Origin: Bin55 sp963664665
GTDB lineage: Bacteria > Pseudomonadota > Gammaproteobacteria > Pseudomonadales > Azotimanducaceae
Reading direction: 5' to 3'
Assembly (NCBI GenBank): GCA_963664665.2
Contig: CAXXMH010000001.1
Span: forward strand, 110,096 to 174,095
DNA length: 64,000 bases
Every line of letters starts with the position of its first letter. Position 1 is the first letter of the stretch. The notes below the pieces were generated by a model, which was not told the DNA's origin, made no database searches, and saw nothing but the letters and a program-made list of their open reading frames with translations. The position numbers and the translations under genes are program-made. Below are positions 1-9,140 of the stretch, in pieces.

Positions 1-45
1 GTTTGTACAGGGTTGTAATAGCTCTCGCACTTCGGCCTCGGACAT
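1..45 (-). CDS. 5' end of an unidentified divergent gene (partial)
   Basis: An ATG on the minus strand at 45 opens a frame that runs off the window edge after 15 codons (MSEAEVRELLQPCTN). It is divergent from the glutathione reductase gene, with about 100 bases between them, and the acidic, helical start is protein-like. No clear Shine-Dalgarno sequence precedes it and too little is visible to assign a family, so this may be chance. Confidence 0.35.
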   Translation of the reverse strand, partial: MSEAEVRELLQPCTN

Positions 46-146
46 ACACGGGCGGCGATAGGGGATGCGCCGATTATATGGTCGAACGTCCCTAGGCAAT
101 CTGCCTGATTTCGTTTGCAGTCAATGGCTAAATTTAGTAATACGGC

Positions 147-1496
147 GTGAAATACGAGTACGATCTCTTCGTTATTGGTGCAGGCTCTGGCGGCGTGCGA
201 GCAGCACGAATGTCTGCGAATCTGGGTGCAAAAGTTGCTGTCGCGGAGGAGCGCTATCTCGGCGGCACCTGTGTTAACGTAGGGTGTATCCCAAAGAAGC
301 TATTCGTCTACGGAAGTCATTTCAGTGAGGACTTCGATGAATCTGCGGCGTACGGATGGAACGTTCGCGATACCGATTTCGACTGGTCAACGCTACTCGC
401 GAACAAGAATAAAGAGATCTCACGTTTGAATGGGATATATCGAAACCTACTTGAGTCTCCCGGAGCGGAGATTTTCGAGACCCACGCTGAACTTACGGAC
501 GCTCACACGATTCAAGTAGGAGACCACCAGGTCACTGCGGACAAGGTCCTGGTAGCGACAGGTTCATGGCCTTCAGTACCTGATCTCCCCGGTCGCGAGT
601 ACATTCAGACGTCGAATGACGCGTTTTTCTTCGAATCGTTGCCGGAACGAGTGATTGTCGTCGGAGGTGGATACATCGCTGTTGAGTTCGCGGGGATATA
701 TCAAGGATTAGGTGTCGAGACGACGTTACTTTACCGCGGTCCGTTGTTTCTGCGCGGTTTCGATGACTCAGTTCGAGAATTTGTACGCGATCAACTGATT
801 GAGAAAGGCGTTGACGTTCGGTTCAATGCCAACGTTGACGAGGTGACGCTAACAGCGGGGGGTAAGGTCGCACGCTTGTCAGACGGGTCACAGGTTGTCG
901 CGGATGAGATTCTGTACGCGACGGGACGTCGTCCGTTATCTTCGTCATGTGGATTGAGTGCGGCTGGCGTACAAACGGATGCAAACGCCGCAATTCGTGT
1001 TAACTCTGACTACAGCACGAATGTTCCGAATATCTACGCCATCGGTGACGTGATAGACCGGATGCAGCTGACACCTGTGGCGATTGCCGAAGGTATGTGT
1101 ATCGCATACAACCTGTTTGCGAGTGAATCACGCAAGGTGAACTACGACGACATTCCAACCTCCGTTTTCTGCCAACCGAATATCGGCACAGTCGGACCCA
1201 CGGAGGCTGTCGCGCGCACGACGTATCCGGACTTGCATGTCTACGAGTCGTCGTTCCGACCCCTCAAGTACACGATGTCGGATAATCAGGAGCGCACATA
1301 CATGAAATTGCTCGTGGATGGTGACTCTGACCGCGTTGTGGCAGCACACATGGTCGGACCGGAAGCAGGTGAGATCATCCAAGGATTGGCTGTGGCAATC
1401 AAAGCCGGAGCAACAAAAGATGATTTCGACGCAACGATCGGGATTCACCCGACCGCTGCGGAAGAGTTCGTCACCATGCGCGATCGGTCGCGCTAA
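147..1496 (+). CDS. gor: Glutathione-disulfide reductase
   Basis: FAD-dependent, NADPH-linked reduction of glutathione disulfide in the cytoplasm. The 449-residue protein has the FAD motif GAGSGG (residues 11-16), the redox-active pair Cys42/Cys47 in GGTCVNVGCIPKK, a second Rossmann motif (VGGGYIAVEFAGI) followed by two arginines in YRGPLFLRGFD that suit NADPH, and the C-terminal HPTAAEE containing the catalytic His (about residue 434). Length and Cys spacing match bacterial Gor. The start is GTG at 147; the ribosome site is weak. The AGCS symporter gene follows after 12 bases and is probably co-transcribed. Confidence 0.95.
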   Translation: MKYEYDLFVIGAGSGGVRAARMSANLGAKVAVAEERYLGGTCVNVGCIPKKLFVYGSHFSEDFDESAAYGWNVRDTDFDWSTLLANKNKEISRLNGIYRNLLESPGAEIFETHAELTDAHTIQVGDHQVTADKVLVATGSWPSVPDLPGREYIQTSNDAFFFESLPERVIVVGGGYIAVEFAGIYQGLGVETTLLYRGPLFLRGFDDSVREFVRDQLIEKGVDVRFNANVDEVTLTAGGKVARLSDGSQVVADEILYATGRRPLSSSCGLSAAGVQTDANAAIRVNSDYSTNVPNIYAIGDVIDRMQLTPVAIAEGMCIAYNLFASESRKVNYDDIPTSVFCQPNIGTVGPTEAVARTTYPDLHVYESSFRPLKYTMSDNQERTYMKLLVDGDSDRVVAAHMVGPEAGEIIQGLAVAIKAGATKDDFDATIGIHPTAAEEFVTMRDRSR

Positions 1497-1508
1497 AGGA
1501 CACACACG

Positions 1509-3188
1509 ATGTCAGAAGTGATTCAAGCATTTGAAGGATTCCTCGGACTTTTAGATAGTTGGCTCGGGTCTTCAATTTGGTTCCCCTACGTGCTAGTCGG
1601 TGTCGGGGTGTGGTTTACGATCTATTTAGGGTTTCCGCAGTTTCGTTACTTTATGCGAGCGTGGCGATTTCTCTTCGGTAAAGAAGGTGATTCCGATGCA
1701 CCTGGGGACACAACACACTTCCGTGCGCTAACGACCGCGTTATCTGGTACGGTGGGTACCGGCAACATTGGTGGTGTTGCCTTCGCGCTCTTCTTAGGCG
1801 GACCGGCGGCGTTGTTCTGGATGTGGGTGACTGCATTCGTTGGTATGACGACAAAGTTCGTCGAGGTCACGCTTTCTCATAAGTACCGCGAATTCGATGA
1901 CAAGGGCGAGGTCGCGGGTGGACCCATGTATTACATGGAGAAGCGCCTCAACATGAAGTGGCTGGCGGTCATCTTCGCTTTTGCCACGTTGTTAAGCGCA
2001 ATCGGTACGGGTTGCCTGCCGCAGAGCAACAACCTCGCGAACGGTCTTGAATCATCGTTTGGCATTCCGACGTGGATCAGTGGACTTGTGCTTGCCGTTC
2101 TACTGGGATTGGTCGTGATTGGTGGCATCAAGCGGATCGCCGCGGTCGCATCCAAAATCGTTCCGATCATGGCGGCGTTCTATCTAATTGGCGCGGCCGG
2201 AGTCATCATCGTCAATGCAGAGAACATATGGCCTTCTTTCGTCAGCATCTTCGAGAGCATTTTCACAGGTAGTGCAGCCCTAGGTGGCTTCCTCGGCGCT
2301 AGTTTCGCATATGCGTTCACGCACGGCGTCAATCGTGGGATATTCTCAAACGAGGCGGGTCAGGGTAGCGCACCCATCGCGCATGCAAGCGCAAAAGCAG
2401 AAGATCCAGTACCGGAAGGGCTGGTTTCGTTGCTCGAGCCGTTCATTGACACACTGGTTATCTGCACGATCACTGGTTTAGTGATCCTGTCATCTGGCGC
2501 GTGGGCTGATAAGTTCCCAAATCAGTTTACCCATGGCAACACCGAGATCGTCGCTGGCGTATATACCGACGAGAATCCGTCTCATGTCGAGATGCTAAGT
2601 GCGCATCTCGGACGAACGCCGCCAGCGAATGATCCCATCAAGCCATTGACGGCCGAGCTGTCCGTGGTTGATGGCGCGATTGTTGACGCTGACTTCACGG
2701 TGATTCACAATCGATCCATCGGCGAGAACGTTGTCGTGCGGCAGGATGGCGATCCTTACTCTGGCGTGTTGGTGGTTGATTCAGGAGTCATCGAAAGCGA
2801 CGTCGAGCTACACGGTGATTCTTTGATCCATTCGGTAAATCTCACCGTCGAAGCGTTTAAACGTGGCATTTTTGGCGACATGGGTCAATACGCGGTAACG
2901 ATTTCGTTAGTGTTGTTCGCGTTCTCCACGGCACTCGCATGGAGCTACTACGGCGATCGCGCGATCCTGTATCTATTCGGACCTAAGGCACTGACGCCGT
3001 ATCGTTTGATTTATTGTGCAGCGTTCTTGATCGGATCGACGATGGATACAACGTTGATTTGGAAGATCGCAGCCGTCTTTGTGGTGTTGATGGCGTTGCC
3101 AAATCTGTTCGGCATCACGATGCTCAGTCGCGAGATGAAATCGACTGTTCGGAACTTCATGGATCCAGCAGAAGAGAAAGCGGCTTAA
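1509..3188 (+). CDS. Alanine/glycine:cation symporter (AGCS family) with soluble insert
   Basis: Inner-membrane sodium- or proton-coupled amino acid importer. The AGCS signature is clear: TALSGTVGTGNIGGVA near residue 75, GGPMYYME near 137 and the conserved NEAGQGSAPIAHA near 290. It has about ten hydrophobic segments. The ATG follows an AGGA ribosome site 12 bases after gor. At 559 residues it is longer than the usual 450-490. The excess lies around residues 345-445, a hydrophilic stretch rich in V, D and H between late membrane segments that looks like an extra beta-rich domain. The substrate cannot be told from sequence; alanine or glycine is the family norm. Confidence 0.9.
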   Translation: MSEVIQAFEGFLGLLDSWLGSSIWFPYVLVGVGVWFTIYLGFPQFRYFMRAWRFLFGKEGDSDAPGDTTHFRALTTALSGTVGTGNIGGVAFALFLGGPAALFWMWVTAFVGMTTKFVEVTLSHKYREFDDKGEVAGGPMYYMEKRLNMKWLAVIFAFATLLSAIGTGCLPQSNNLANGLESSFGIPTWISGLVLAVLLGLVVIGGIKRIAAVASKIVPIMAAFYLIGAAGVIIVNAENIWPSFVSIFESIFTGSAALGGFLGASFAYAFTHGVNRGIFSNEAGQGSAPIAHASAKAEDPVPEGLVSLLEPFIDTLVICTITGLVILSSGAWADKFPNQFTHGNTEIVAGVYTDENPSHVEMLSAHLGRTPPANDPIKPLTAELSVVDGAIVDADFTVIHNRSIGENVVVRQDGDPYSGVLVVDSGVIESDVELHGDSLIHSVNLTVEAFKRGIFGDMGQYAVTISLVLFAFSTALAWSYYGDRAILYLFGPKALTPYRLIYCAAFLIGSTMDTTLIWKIAAVFVVLMALPNLFGITMLSREMKSTVRNFMDPAEEKAA

Positions 3189-3249
3189 GTACTCACATAG
3201 AGCGGTCACGGATCCTACGACGCAAGGAACAGATGAGCTAGAACCGTCA

Positions 3250-4035
3250 ATGTTTGACTTCACGTCGAACGAATCGAGAGATTACGTTCGCGATGAGCTA
3301 GCGACGAATGGGTACGTGTGCCTAAGGCGAGGTATCACTCGTCAAATAGCTGAGACTGTCGCGGCTGATGTTTGGAGTTATCTCAAGTCTGTTGACGTGT
3401 ATCGAGCTGAAAAGGCGTCTTGGCCCATTGGGAAACCGCTTCGCGGACCCGTATTTCGTGCGATTCGTGACTACGAAGGTCTAACGCCGTTGTTTTCGAA
3501 GACGTTTGAGCGCGAGATGACGACTCTAGTTGATCTGAAGTTGCGGGAAGGAGAAGAGCAAATCCTCTACATGACGTTTCCGGAATCGGAGTACGAGCCG
3601 AAACGGTGGCGCGTTCCTTAGGCTGGGTGGCACAACGACTTCATCGGAGACGGTACGGGTCGAACAAAGTTCCTTTTAGGTTTCGTTCTTTTGAACGATG
3701 CAGATGCTGGTGGAGGTAATCTCTTGCTTCTATTAGGCTCGCATCGCCTAAAGGAAGTGATCGCGCCCCAGCACGCGAGCGCAATCATGAAGCAACTCAG
3801 TCGAAAGTCTACGGTTCTCGAACGACTTTGGGATCGTCGTGAAGCAGCACCAGGTGCACTCCTTGGAGAGACTTGCAACGTAGATGGTGTTGACCTTCAA
3901 GTGCTAGAAATGACAGGAAACACAGGCGACGTATTCCTGCTTGACGGCTCACTTCTGCACGCTGCAACTGTGAATGAAAGTCCGAACGTGCGGTTGGCAT
4001 CAAAGTGCTTTTTCTACGTCACGGATAGGAACTAA
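3250..4035 (+). pseudogene. Phytanoyl-CoA dioxygenase-like gene interrupted by an in-frame amber codon
   Basis: One frame runs from ATG 3250 to TAA 4035 (261 codons) and is broken only by TAG at 3619-3621, codon 124. Translation across it gives a continuous PhyH-type Fe(II)/2-oxoglutarate dioxygenase: after the stop comes A-G-W-H-N-D, giving the HxD iron motif (His128, Asp130), then GGGNLLLLLGSH, and a distal His in LLDGSLLHAATVNE with a later Arg. The upstream fragment (3250-3618) has no iron ligands. The next usable in-frame start (TTG 3691) lies after HxD, so neither fragment alone can be an active enzyme. A recent nonsense mutation or a sequence error would explain it; readthrough is possible but unsupported. 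A second, intact PhyH gene lies at 57287-58024. Confidence 0.8.
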
Positions 4036-4041
4036 GAAACG

Positions 4042-4060
4042 AGCGAATTGTCGCTATTTT
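4042..4060 (+). terminator. Weak terminator-like hairpin
   Basis: AGCGA (4042-4046), a 4-base loop and TCGCT (4051-4055) are followed by ATTTT. It lies between the convergent broken dioxygenase gene and the gene ending at 4074. The 5-pair stem is short, so this is only a candidate. Confidence 0.35.
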
Positions 4061-4073
4061 GTCTGTCTAGATA

Positions 4074-4658
4074 CTACGCGCTGAATAGGGACGGTTGCAG
4101 TTGTCGCGCTCGTTCTATGATCTCGTCTTCCGAAGTTTTTCGAGTTGGTTGAAACGTGGTTCGATGTTCTAGCCACCGCGCAAGGTTTCTCACGATTTTT
4201 GAATCCGTCGTGACACGTTTTGTCGCGTTTAGTGAGAGACGTTCATTGAGCCAATTCGCAACTTCGGCCGGAGTCTGGATCGCAAAGACCGAGTAGGCTC
4301 GTCGATAGTTCTTTCGCGCTGCACCTTTGTGTGCGTGGCCGTGTTTTTTCATCACGCCAAGGACGTCGCTCGCGGACTTAGGGTCATCCATGAGTGCGTC
4401 TAATTCATTCTTTAGCTGAAGAAGTAACTTGCGATATTGGGCCGCCTGTTGGGCTTTTCCAAGCAATGTACCGATGGAGTGCGCGGCAGCGCGTCGCTCC
4501 GAATACGAGCCGTATCGTGCCCGATTGAATAGCTCTTTCCAGCCTTCAATATCGTCAGAACTATTTGTACGACATGGACACAGACCGCGCAGGAAACGAC
4601 GTCTGTCAAGCAAATCCATGTGTTCGACTTGCTTATTAGTCTTGCTACGTTTAGCCAA
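4074..4658 (-). CDS. Conserved-looking hypothetical protein
   Basis: 194 residues, basic, no signal peptide or membrane segment, so probably cytoplasmic. Residues 15-35 hold a basic RRRFLRGLCPCR segment with a CPC motif. A charged, predicted mostly helical body follows, with RRAAAHSIGTLLGKAQQ and a His/Lys-rich KKHGHAHKGAARK. No family is recognised. It is convergent with the broken dioxygenase gene and sits downstream of sppA on the same strand with about 80 bases between them, so it could be in the sppA transcript. The codon pattern and continuous frame support a real gene. Confidence 0.65.
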   Translation of the reverse strand: MAKRSKTNKQVEHMDLLDRRRFLRGLCPCRTNSSDDIEGWKELFNRARYGSYSERRAAAHSIGTLLGKAQQAAQYRKLLLQLKNELDALMDDPKSASDVLGVMKKHGHAHKGAARKNYRRAYSVFAIQTPAEVANWLNERLSLNATKRVTTDSKIVRNLARWLEHRTTFQPTRKTSEDEIIERARQLQPSLFSA

Positions 4659-4742
4659 TTCGACTTAGGTAGATGAATTCAGGTCGGATTTTAGAACAAA
4701 ACCTGCTGGGATCGTCCAGATGAATCCCGTCTGAAGGCGCCG

Positions 4743-6572
4743 TCAATGCGAAACCGTCAAATTGCAGCTTGAACACCGTGCATACACATTCGAAGGATCG
4801 CGCAGGTACTCGATTTCGCGGTTCAGATGCTGACCGATCGAATCGATTGGTAATAGGAAATCTGCGAACGCTGCCCGAAGTTCGCTTGCTAAGCTGTCTA
4901 GTGGAGATAGAAGTGCTGAGTTCTGCTGAACGTACTCGACATCGTAATCCGTGAGACCTGCAAGCTCGGCTGCCTTCGCGATTGCTGCTTCTATTTCTCC
5001 TAATTCATCGATGAGTCCTGACTCAAGCGCATCCGTGCCAAGCCATACGCGTCCTTGCGCAAGCGTTTCAATGTACTCGATGGGTTTATCTCGAGCAGTG
5101 GCGACTAATTCGACGAATTGATCGTAGTACCGTTTCACCATCAGCGTGCGGAGGCTGTGTGTCGCGTCCGTTGGTTTGACAGTAAGACTTGACGACAGTC
5201 CATACGGTGTCGTTCGAATCACATCATTCGTGACGCCGATCTCGTCTAGCGCTTCGTCTAGGTTAGGGTAGAGACCGAACACGCCAACGGAACCCGTCAA
5301 GGTCGTTGGCGTCGCGTATATCTGATCGGCCGGTAAGGCGACCCAATATCCTCCGGATGCCGCAGTACCGCCGAAAGATGCGACTAAAGGTCGTTCCGTC
5401 TTTTTGTAGTCCTCGAGTGCGCGGCGGATATCCTCGGATGCGATCACACTTCCGCCCGGTGAATTGACTCGCAGTATCAGCGCTTGATAGCTGTCGTCTT
5501 TTCGAACTTTCTCAATCAGCTTAACCCAAGAACTCGACTGTCCCGTTATCTGCGTCTGGACACCCAAAATCTCACCTTGAATCATGACGACAGCAAGCTT
5601 CGGTTTACCGAATTGTCGCCTACTCGGAACGTGAGGCAGGTAGTCATAGAACGTAATGGGGCGAAGCGATGAGCTGAGCCTCTCACGATACTCGTCATCG
5701 AGTTCAGGTTTCGTGACCAAGGCGTCGACAAAGCCGTATTGCACGGCCAAATCCGCGAATCCGACCTCGTGGGATAAAACGAGATCGTGCAAGGCAGACG
5801 AGTAGTCGTTTAGCTGGTCCTCATCGATATTTCGAATCGAAGCAACTCTTTGCTTCATTCGAGTCCATAGCGAATCGACGAGATCGGTATTCACGGACTC
5901 TGCGGCTTCAGACATGTCGGTACGGATATATGGCTCCACCGCTGTCTTGAATTCACCTTCCGCGTACACATCCACGTTGATTCTTAGTTTGTCGAGCAAA
6001 TCCTTGTAATACATCGTGGATGACGTCACGCCAGAGAACACTAAATCACCCATCGGATCCATTAGCACGCGATCGGCAGCCATTGCGAGCAGGTAAGTGC
6101 CTTGCGTATACGAAGTCGCGTGAGCCCAGATTTCCTTCCCCGACTCCTTTAGCTCAATCAGAGCGTTTTGTACACGTTCGGATTCCGCCATATCGACGTC
6201 GAAGAGCCTGGAGAAATCCAGAATGACTAACTGAATTCGATCGTCTGTCCGCGCGTATGCAATCGCGTTCAATACATCGTTGATCGACGTTTCAATAGGT
6301 ACATTGGAACCGAACAGAAGATCGAGCAAAGGATCGTCAAATGTTGCTTGTTCAACAAGACTGCCAGCTGGATTGATTACGAGTACGGCGTTTCCAGGCA
6401 CCGGCTTCACATCATCGCCACTGAACATCGCCACCAAAACGAGCAGGACCACTACGAGAAAGAGGACGTTCAGAACGACGTTCCGCAGTAGGGTAATTCC
6501 CCTTCCGAGATTGCGAAGCAACTTGAATCGGCGTGGGGAAGATTCCTGGGGCGTTGGCTCTAGTTCGCTCAA
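4743..6572 (-). CDS. sppA: Signal peptide peptidase SppA, 67K type
   Basis: Membrane-anchored protease that degrades cleaved signal peptides at the periplasmic face of the inner membrane. Residues 32-50 form one N-terminal membrane anchor. It has two tandem S49 domains, as in the long E. coli form. The catalytic dyad is visible: Lys209 in GEFKTAVEP in the first domain (same number as in E. coli) and Ser406 in GTAASGGYW in the second. NSPGGSVIASEDI just before is the conserved substrate-groove loop. The 609-residue length matches the E. coli enzyme (618). It is divergent from murF across 160 bases. Confidence 0.95.
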   Translation of the reverse strand: MSELEPTPQESSPRRFKLLRNLGRGITLLRNVVLNVLFLVVVLLVLVAMFSGDDVKPVPGNAVLVINPAGSLVEQATFDDPLLDLLFGSNVPIETSINDVLNAIAYARTDDRIQLVILDFSRLFDVDMAESERVQNALIELKESGKEIWAHATSYTQGTYLLAMAADRVLMDPMGDLVFSGVTSSTMYYKDLLDKLRINVDVYAEGEFKTAVEPYIRTDMSEAAESVNTDLVDSLWTRMKQRVASIRNIDEDQLNDYSSALHDLVLSHEVGFADLAVQYGFVDALVTKPELDDEYRERLSSSLRPITFYDYLPHVPSRRQFGKPKLAVVMIQGEILGVQTQITGQSSSWVKLIEKVRKDDSYQALILRVNSPGGSVIASEDIRRALEDYKKTERPLVASFGGTAASGGYWVALPADQIYATPTTLTGSVGVFGLYPNLDEALDEIGVTNDVIRTTPYGLSSSLTVKPTDATHSLRTLMVKRYYDQFVELVATARDKPIEYIETLAQGRVWLGTDALESGLIDELGEIEAAIAKAAELAGLTDYDVEYVQQNSALLSPLDSLASELRAAFADFLLPIDSIGQHLNREIEYLRDPSNVYARCSSCNLTVSH

Positions 6573-6732
6573 ATCGACTTCCTATTTAGGAGTAACACGA
6601 GGGTATCGAAGGTGTGTCGAATCTCGCTTTTTGTGTGCACATCTATGATAGTAGCGACACTTCGACTATGTCGCTCTGATAATTTCCGACATCGCCGATG
6701 TCTCACCCTTTAGCTATGCAGCAATCCAATAG

Positions 6733-8115
6733 ATGGGTATGTCGATAAATAGTGATGCGATATGGTCTTGGGTGGAACTGTGTGAAGCCATAGGACTTGA
6801 TCAGCAGATTGGCCCGTCGATACACGGAATAAGCATCGATTCTAGAACGATCAAAGACGGTGAGTTATTCGTTGCGTTGTCGGGTAAAGCGCGACCCGAA
6901 TTCAATATATTCGAAGACTCGGGGCGAGATGGACATGACTATATTGCAGCTGCGGTCCGACAAGGAGCGAGTGGCGTACTCGCCCATCGCAAACACGGAC
7001 TGGACGTTCCCACGGTGTATTGTGAAGACACCTTAGACGGTTTATGGGACTTAGCGCGATATCGTCGCAGTCAGCTTACGGGAAATGTTGTTGCCGTGAC
7101 TGGCAGCAGTGGAAAAACCACCATGAAGAGCTTCCTTTCGCAAGCACTTGAGTGTGGCGGCAGTGAAGGAAGTTTCAATAACCATCTCGGCGTACCGTTA
7201 AGCATCGTACGTACCTCAAAGGATGTGAATCAAGCCGTCTATGAAATAGGTACTAATCACCCAGGCGAAATTGCGCCGTTGTCTAAGCTAGCGCGTCCGC
7301 ATGTCGCCGTGGTGCTGAATGTACTCAACGCTCACATAGGAAACTTTGCAAATTTTGAGGCATTGCTGGACGAGAAGCTCTCAATCGGTGAAGGTGTCGA
7401 GGCAGGTGGTTGTTTGGTCGTGAACGAAGCTCTCTTCGACTCGTCGATTAAGCGCTTTGCAGCGCTCGATGTGCGCTCATTCGGCCAATCAACATCAGCA
7501 AACTATCGCTATACGATGACAACCAACAATCAGGTCGAGCTGTCAATGCTCCGAGAGAATTTAACGATTCCTGGAGGCGGCGAACATCGAGCGGCTACTT
7601 TGTGTGCAACTGCTGCTGTGCTTGACGTTTTGGGTAAGAGCGCAGCCAAATTGCACAGTATTTCGGAAGAGCTACCACCAGGGCGAGGTAGGTCTTTCGA
7701 TGTTGCTGGCATTCGGATCGTAGACGAGAGCTACAACGCGAATCCAGAGAGCATGCACAAGTGTCTAGAGCATCTAGCGCGCCAAGATGGTGGACGCCGG
7801 ATCGCGGTCGTGGGCGAGATGGCTGAACTGGGTGAGCAAACCGCCAAACTGCATGCGTCCTTGGTAGCTTCACTGAACGCTCTTGACGGCGTAATTAGCG
7901 TTGGTCGTGCGATGAACTCACACGCGTACCAAGATCTTGAACCCCGCATTAAATGGGGAGCGTTTGAAGACGTGAAGGGTTTACCCGTTTTTTGTAAGGG
8001 ATTGTTCAAACCGAACGACATCGTCTTAGTCAAGGGTTCAAACACGGTGTTCTGGACGCGTAATTTCGTGCCGGATTTGATCAGGGTGTTGTCTGAGTCC
8101 AACGACGCGTCTTAA
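6733..8115 (+). CDS. murF: UDP-N-acetylmuramoyl-tripeptide--D-alanyl-D-alanine ligase
   Basis: Cytoplasmic ATP-dependent ligase that adds D-Ala-D-Ala to the UDP-MurNAc-tripeptide, the last soluble step of peptidoglycan precursor synthesis. Mur ligase features appear in order: the N-terminal UDP-binding domain with SIDSRTIKDGELFVAL, the ATP loop AVTGSSGKTTMK (about residue 121), EIGTNHPGEI with the MurF-type GTNHxGE, and the C-terminal RIVDESYNANPESM. At 460 residues it is full length. A second ATG at 6739 is possible. The usual division/cell-wall cluster neighbours are absent, and ddl, which makes its substrate, is 37 kb away in this window. A hairpin just after the stop probably ends transcription. 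Confidence 0.95.
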   Translation: MGMSINSDAIWSWVELCEAIGLDQQIGPSIHGISIDSRTIKDGELFVALSGKARPEFNIFEDSGRDGHDYIAAAVRQGASGVLAHRKHGLDVPTVYCEDTLDGLWDLARYRRSQLTGNVVAVTGSSGKTTMKSFLSQALECGGSEGSFNNHLGVPLSIVRTSKDVNQAVYEIGTNHPGEIAPLSKLARPHVAVVLNVLNAHIGNFANFEALLDEKLSIGEGVEAGGCLVVNEALFDSSIKRFAALDVRSFGQSTSANYRYTMTTNNQVELSMLRENLTIPGGGEHRAATLCATAAVLDVLGKSAAKLHSISEELPPGRGRSFDVAGIRIVDESYNANPESMHKCLEHLARQDGGRRIAVVGEMAELGEQTAKLHASLVASLNALDGVISVGRAMNSHAYQDLEPRIKWGAFEDVKGLPVFCKGLFKPNDIVLVKGSNTVFWTRNFVPDLIRVLSESNDAS

Positions 8116-8129
8116 CATTTGCGGTTAGC

Positions 8130-8152
8130 AACGGCGACCTCTTCGCCGTTTT
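8130..8152 (+). terminator. Probable intrinsic terminator after murF
   Basis: A perfect 8-pair stem, AACGGCGA (8130-8137) and TCGCCGTT (8143-8150), closes a 5-base loop and runs into TT. It starts 14 bases after the murF stop and ends 18 bases before moaA. It could also act as a hairpin in the moaA leader; the short T run makes it imperfect. Confidence 0.6.
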
Positions 8153-8168
8153 CGATACTGAATTCAGC

Positions 8169-9134
8169 ATGATCATTGACCGTTTCGGTAGGCAGTTTCA
8201 GAATTTGCGCGTCAGTTTGACGGCGGCGTGCAACTACGCCTGCACATACTGCGTACCGGACGGCAAGAAACTGCAGCCTGCCGATGCAGAACTTGATGGC
8301 GAGCATTTGCTCGACGCGGTCCGACTACTAATTGACGGAGCGGGAATCGAAAAACTCCGGATCACGGGCGGCGAACCGATGCTGTCGCCGAAGTTTGAGC
8401 CATTCCTTCGTGGCGTTTGCGATTTGGATCTTCATGATGTCGCGATTACGACGAACGGACAATTTCTACCCAAGTACATGCCGCTGCTGAAGGATGTCAA
8501 TTTCAAGCGACTCAACGTCAGCCTCGACACGCTTGATGCAAGTCATTTCCGTTCAATTGCACGCAGTGGTGACTTGGCGACCGTGTTACAAGGTATTGAG
8601 ATGGCGTGTGATGCAGGTATGAAGGTCAAGGTCAATATGGTGCCGCTCAAGACCGCAAACTTTGATCAGGTTGTGCCATTACTCGACTATTGTCTTGACC
8701 GCCGGATCGAACTACGCTTCATCGAGCTCATGAATATGGGGCACTTGAAGCTAAACGATCAATATGAGAAGGACTTTGTAAGTCTCGATATGCTGCTAGA
8801 GGCGATTCGAGAGAAATATGAGGTCGTGCCGATTACGGCGGAACATGACTCCACCTCCATTCGGTATGAAGTCATAGGCCGTGGCACGTTTGGTGTGATT
8901 GCCAATGAAAGCGAACCGTTTTGTAGGGCGTGTTCGAGGTTGCGACTCTCCTCGAACGGTCACCTTTACGGATGCCTCTCAAATACCAAAAACTACGACC
9001 TTCGACCGTTGTTATCCATGCCCTATGCTCTCGCGTTGCAAGAATTGCAAGGCGTACTTACCTCTGCGTTGAGCGATAAGCAGAGTCTCGCGTTCACCGG
9101 TGAGACAACCGTCATGAAATTCATCGGTGGTTGA
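8169..9134 (+). CDS. moaA: GTP 3',8-cyclase MoaA
   Basis: Radical SAM enzyme for the first step of molybdenum cofactor synthesis, converting GTP to 3',8-cyclo-GTP. The radical SAM cluster motif is Cys21, Cys25 and Cys28 in CNYACTYC, followed by LRITGGEPML. The second 4Fe-4S cluster has CRACSRLRLSSNG and a later Cys (GHLYGCL). The protein ends in Gly-Gly (MKFIGG), the catalytic tail typical of MoaA. At 321 residues it is full length. DUF1285 follows after 6 bases and is probably co-transcribed. No other moa, moe or mog gene is in the window, but molybdenum hydroxylase accessory genes are at 32.5-34.1 kb. Confidence 0.95.
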   Translation: MIIDRFGRQFQNLRVSLTAACNYACTYCVPDGKKLQPADAELDGEHLLDAVRLLIDGAGIEKLRITGGEPMLSPKFEPFLRGVCDLDLHDVAITTNGQFLPKYMPLLKDVNFKRLNVSLDTLDASHFRSIARSGDLATVLQGIEMACDAGMKVKVNMVPLKTANFDQVVPLLDYCLDRRIELRFIELMNMGHLKLNDQYEKDFVSLDMLLEAIREKYEVVPITAEHDSTSIRYEVIGRGTFGVIANESEPFCRACSRLRLSSNGHLYGCLSNTKNYDLRPLLSMPYALALQELQGVLTSALSDKQSLAFTGETTVMKFIGG

Positions 9135-9140
9135 TTCACG

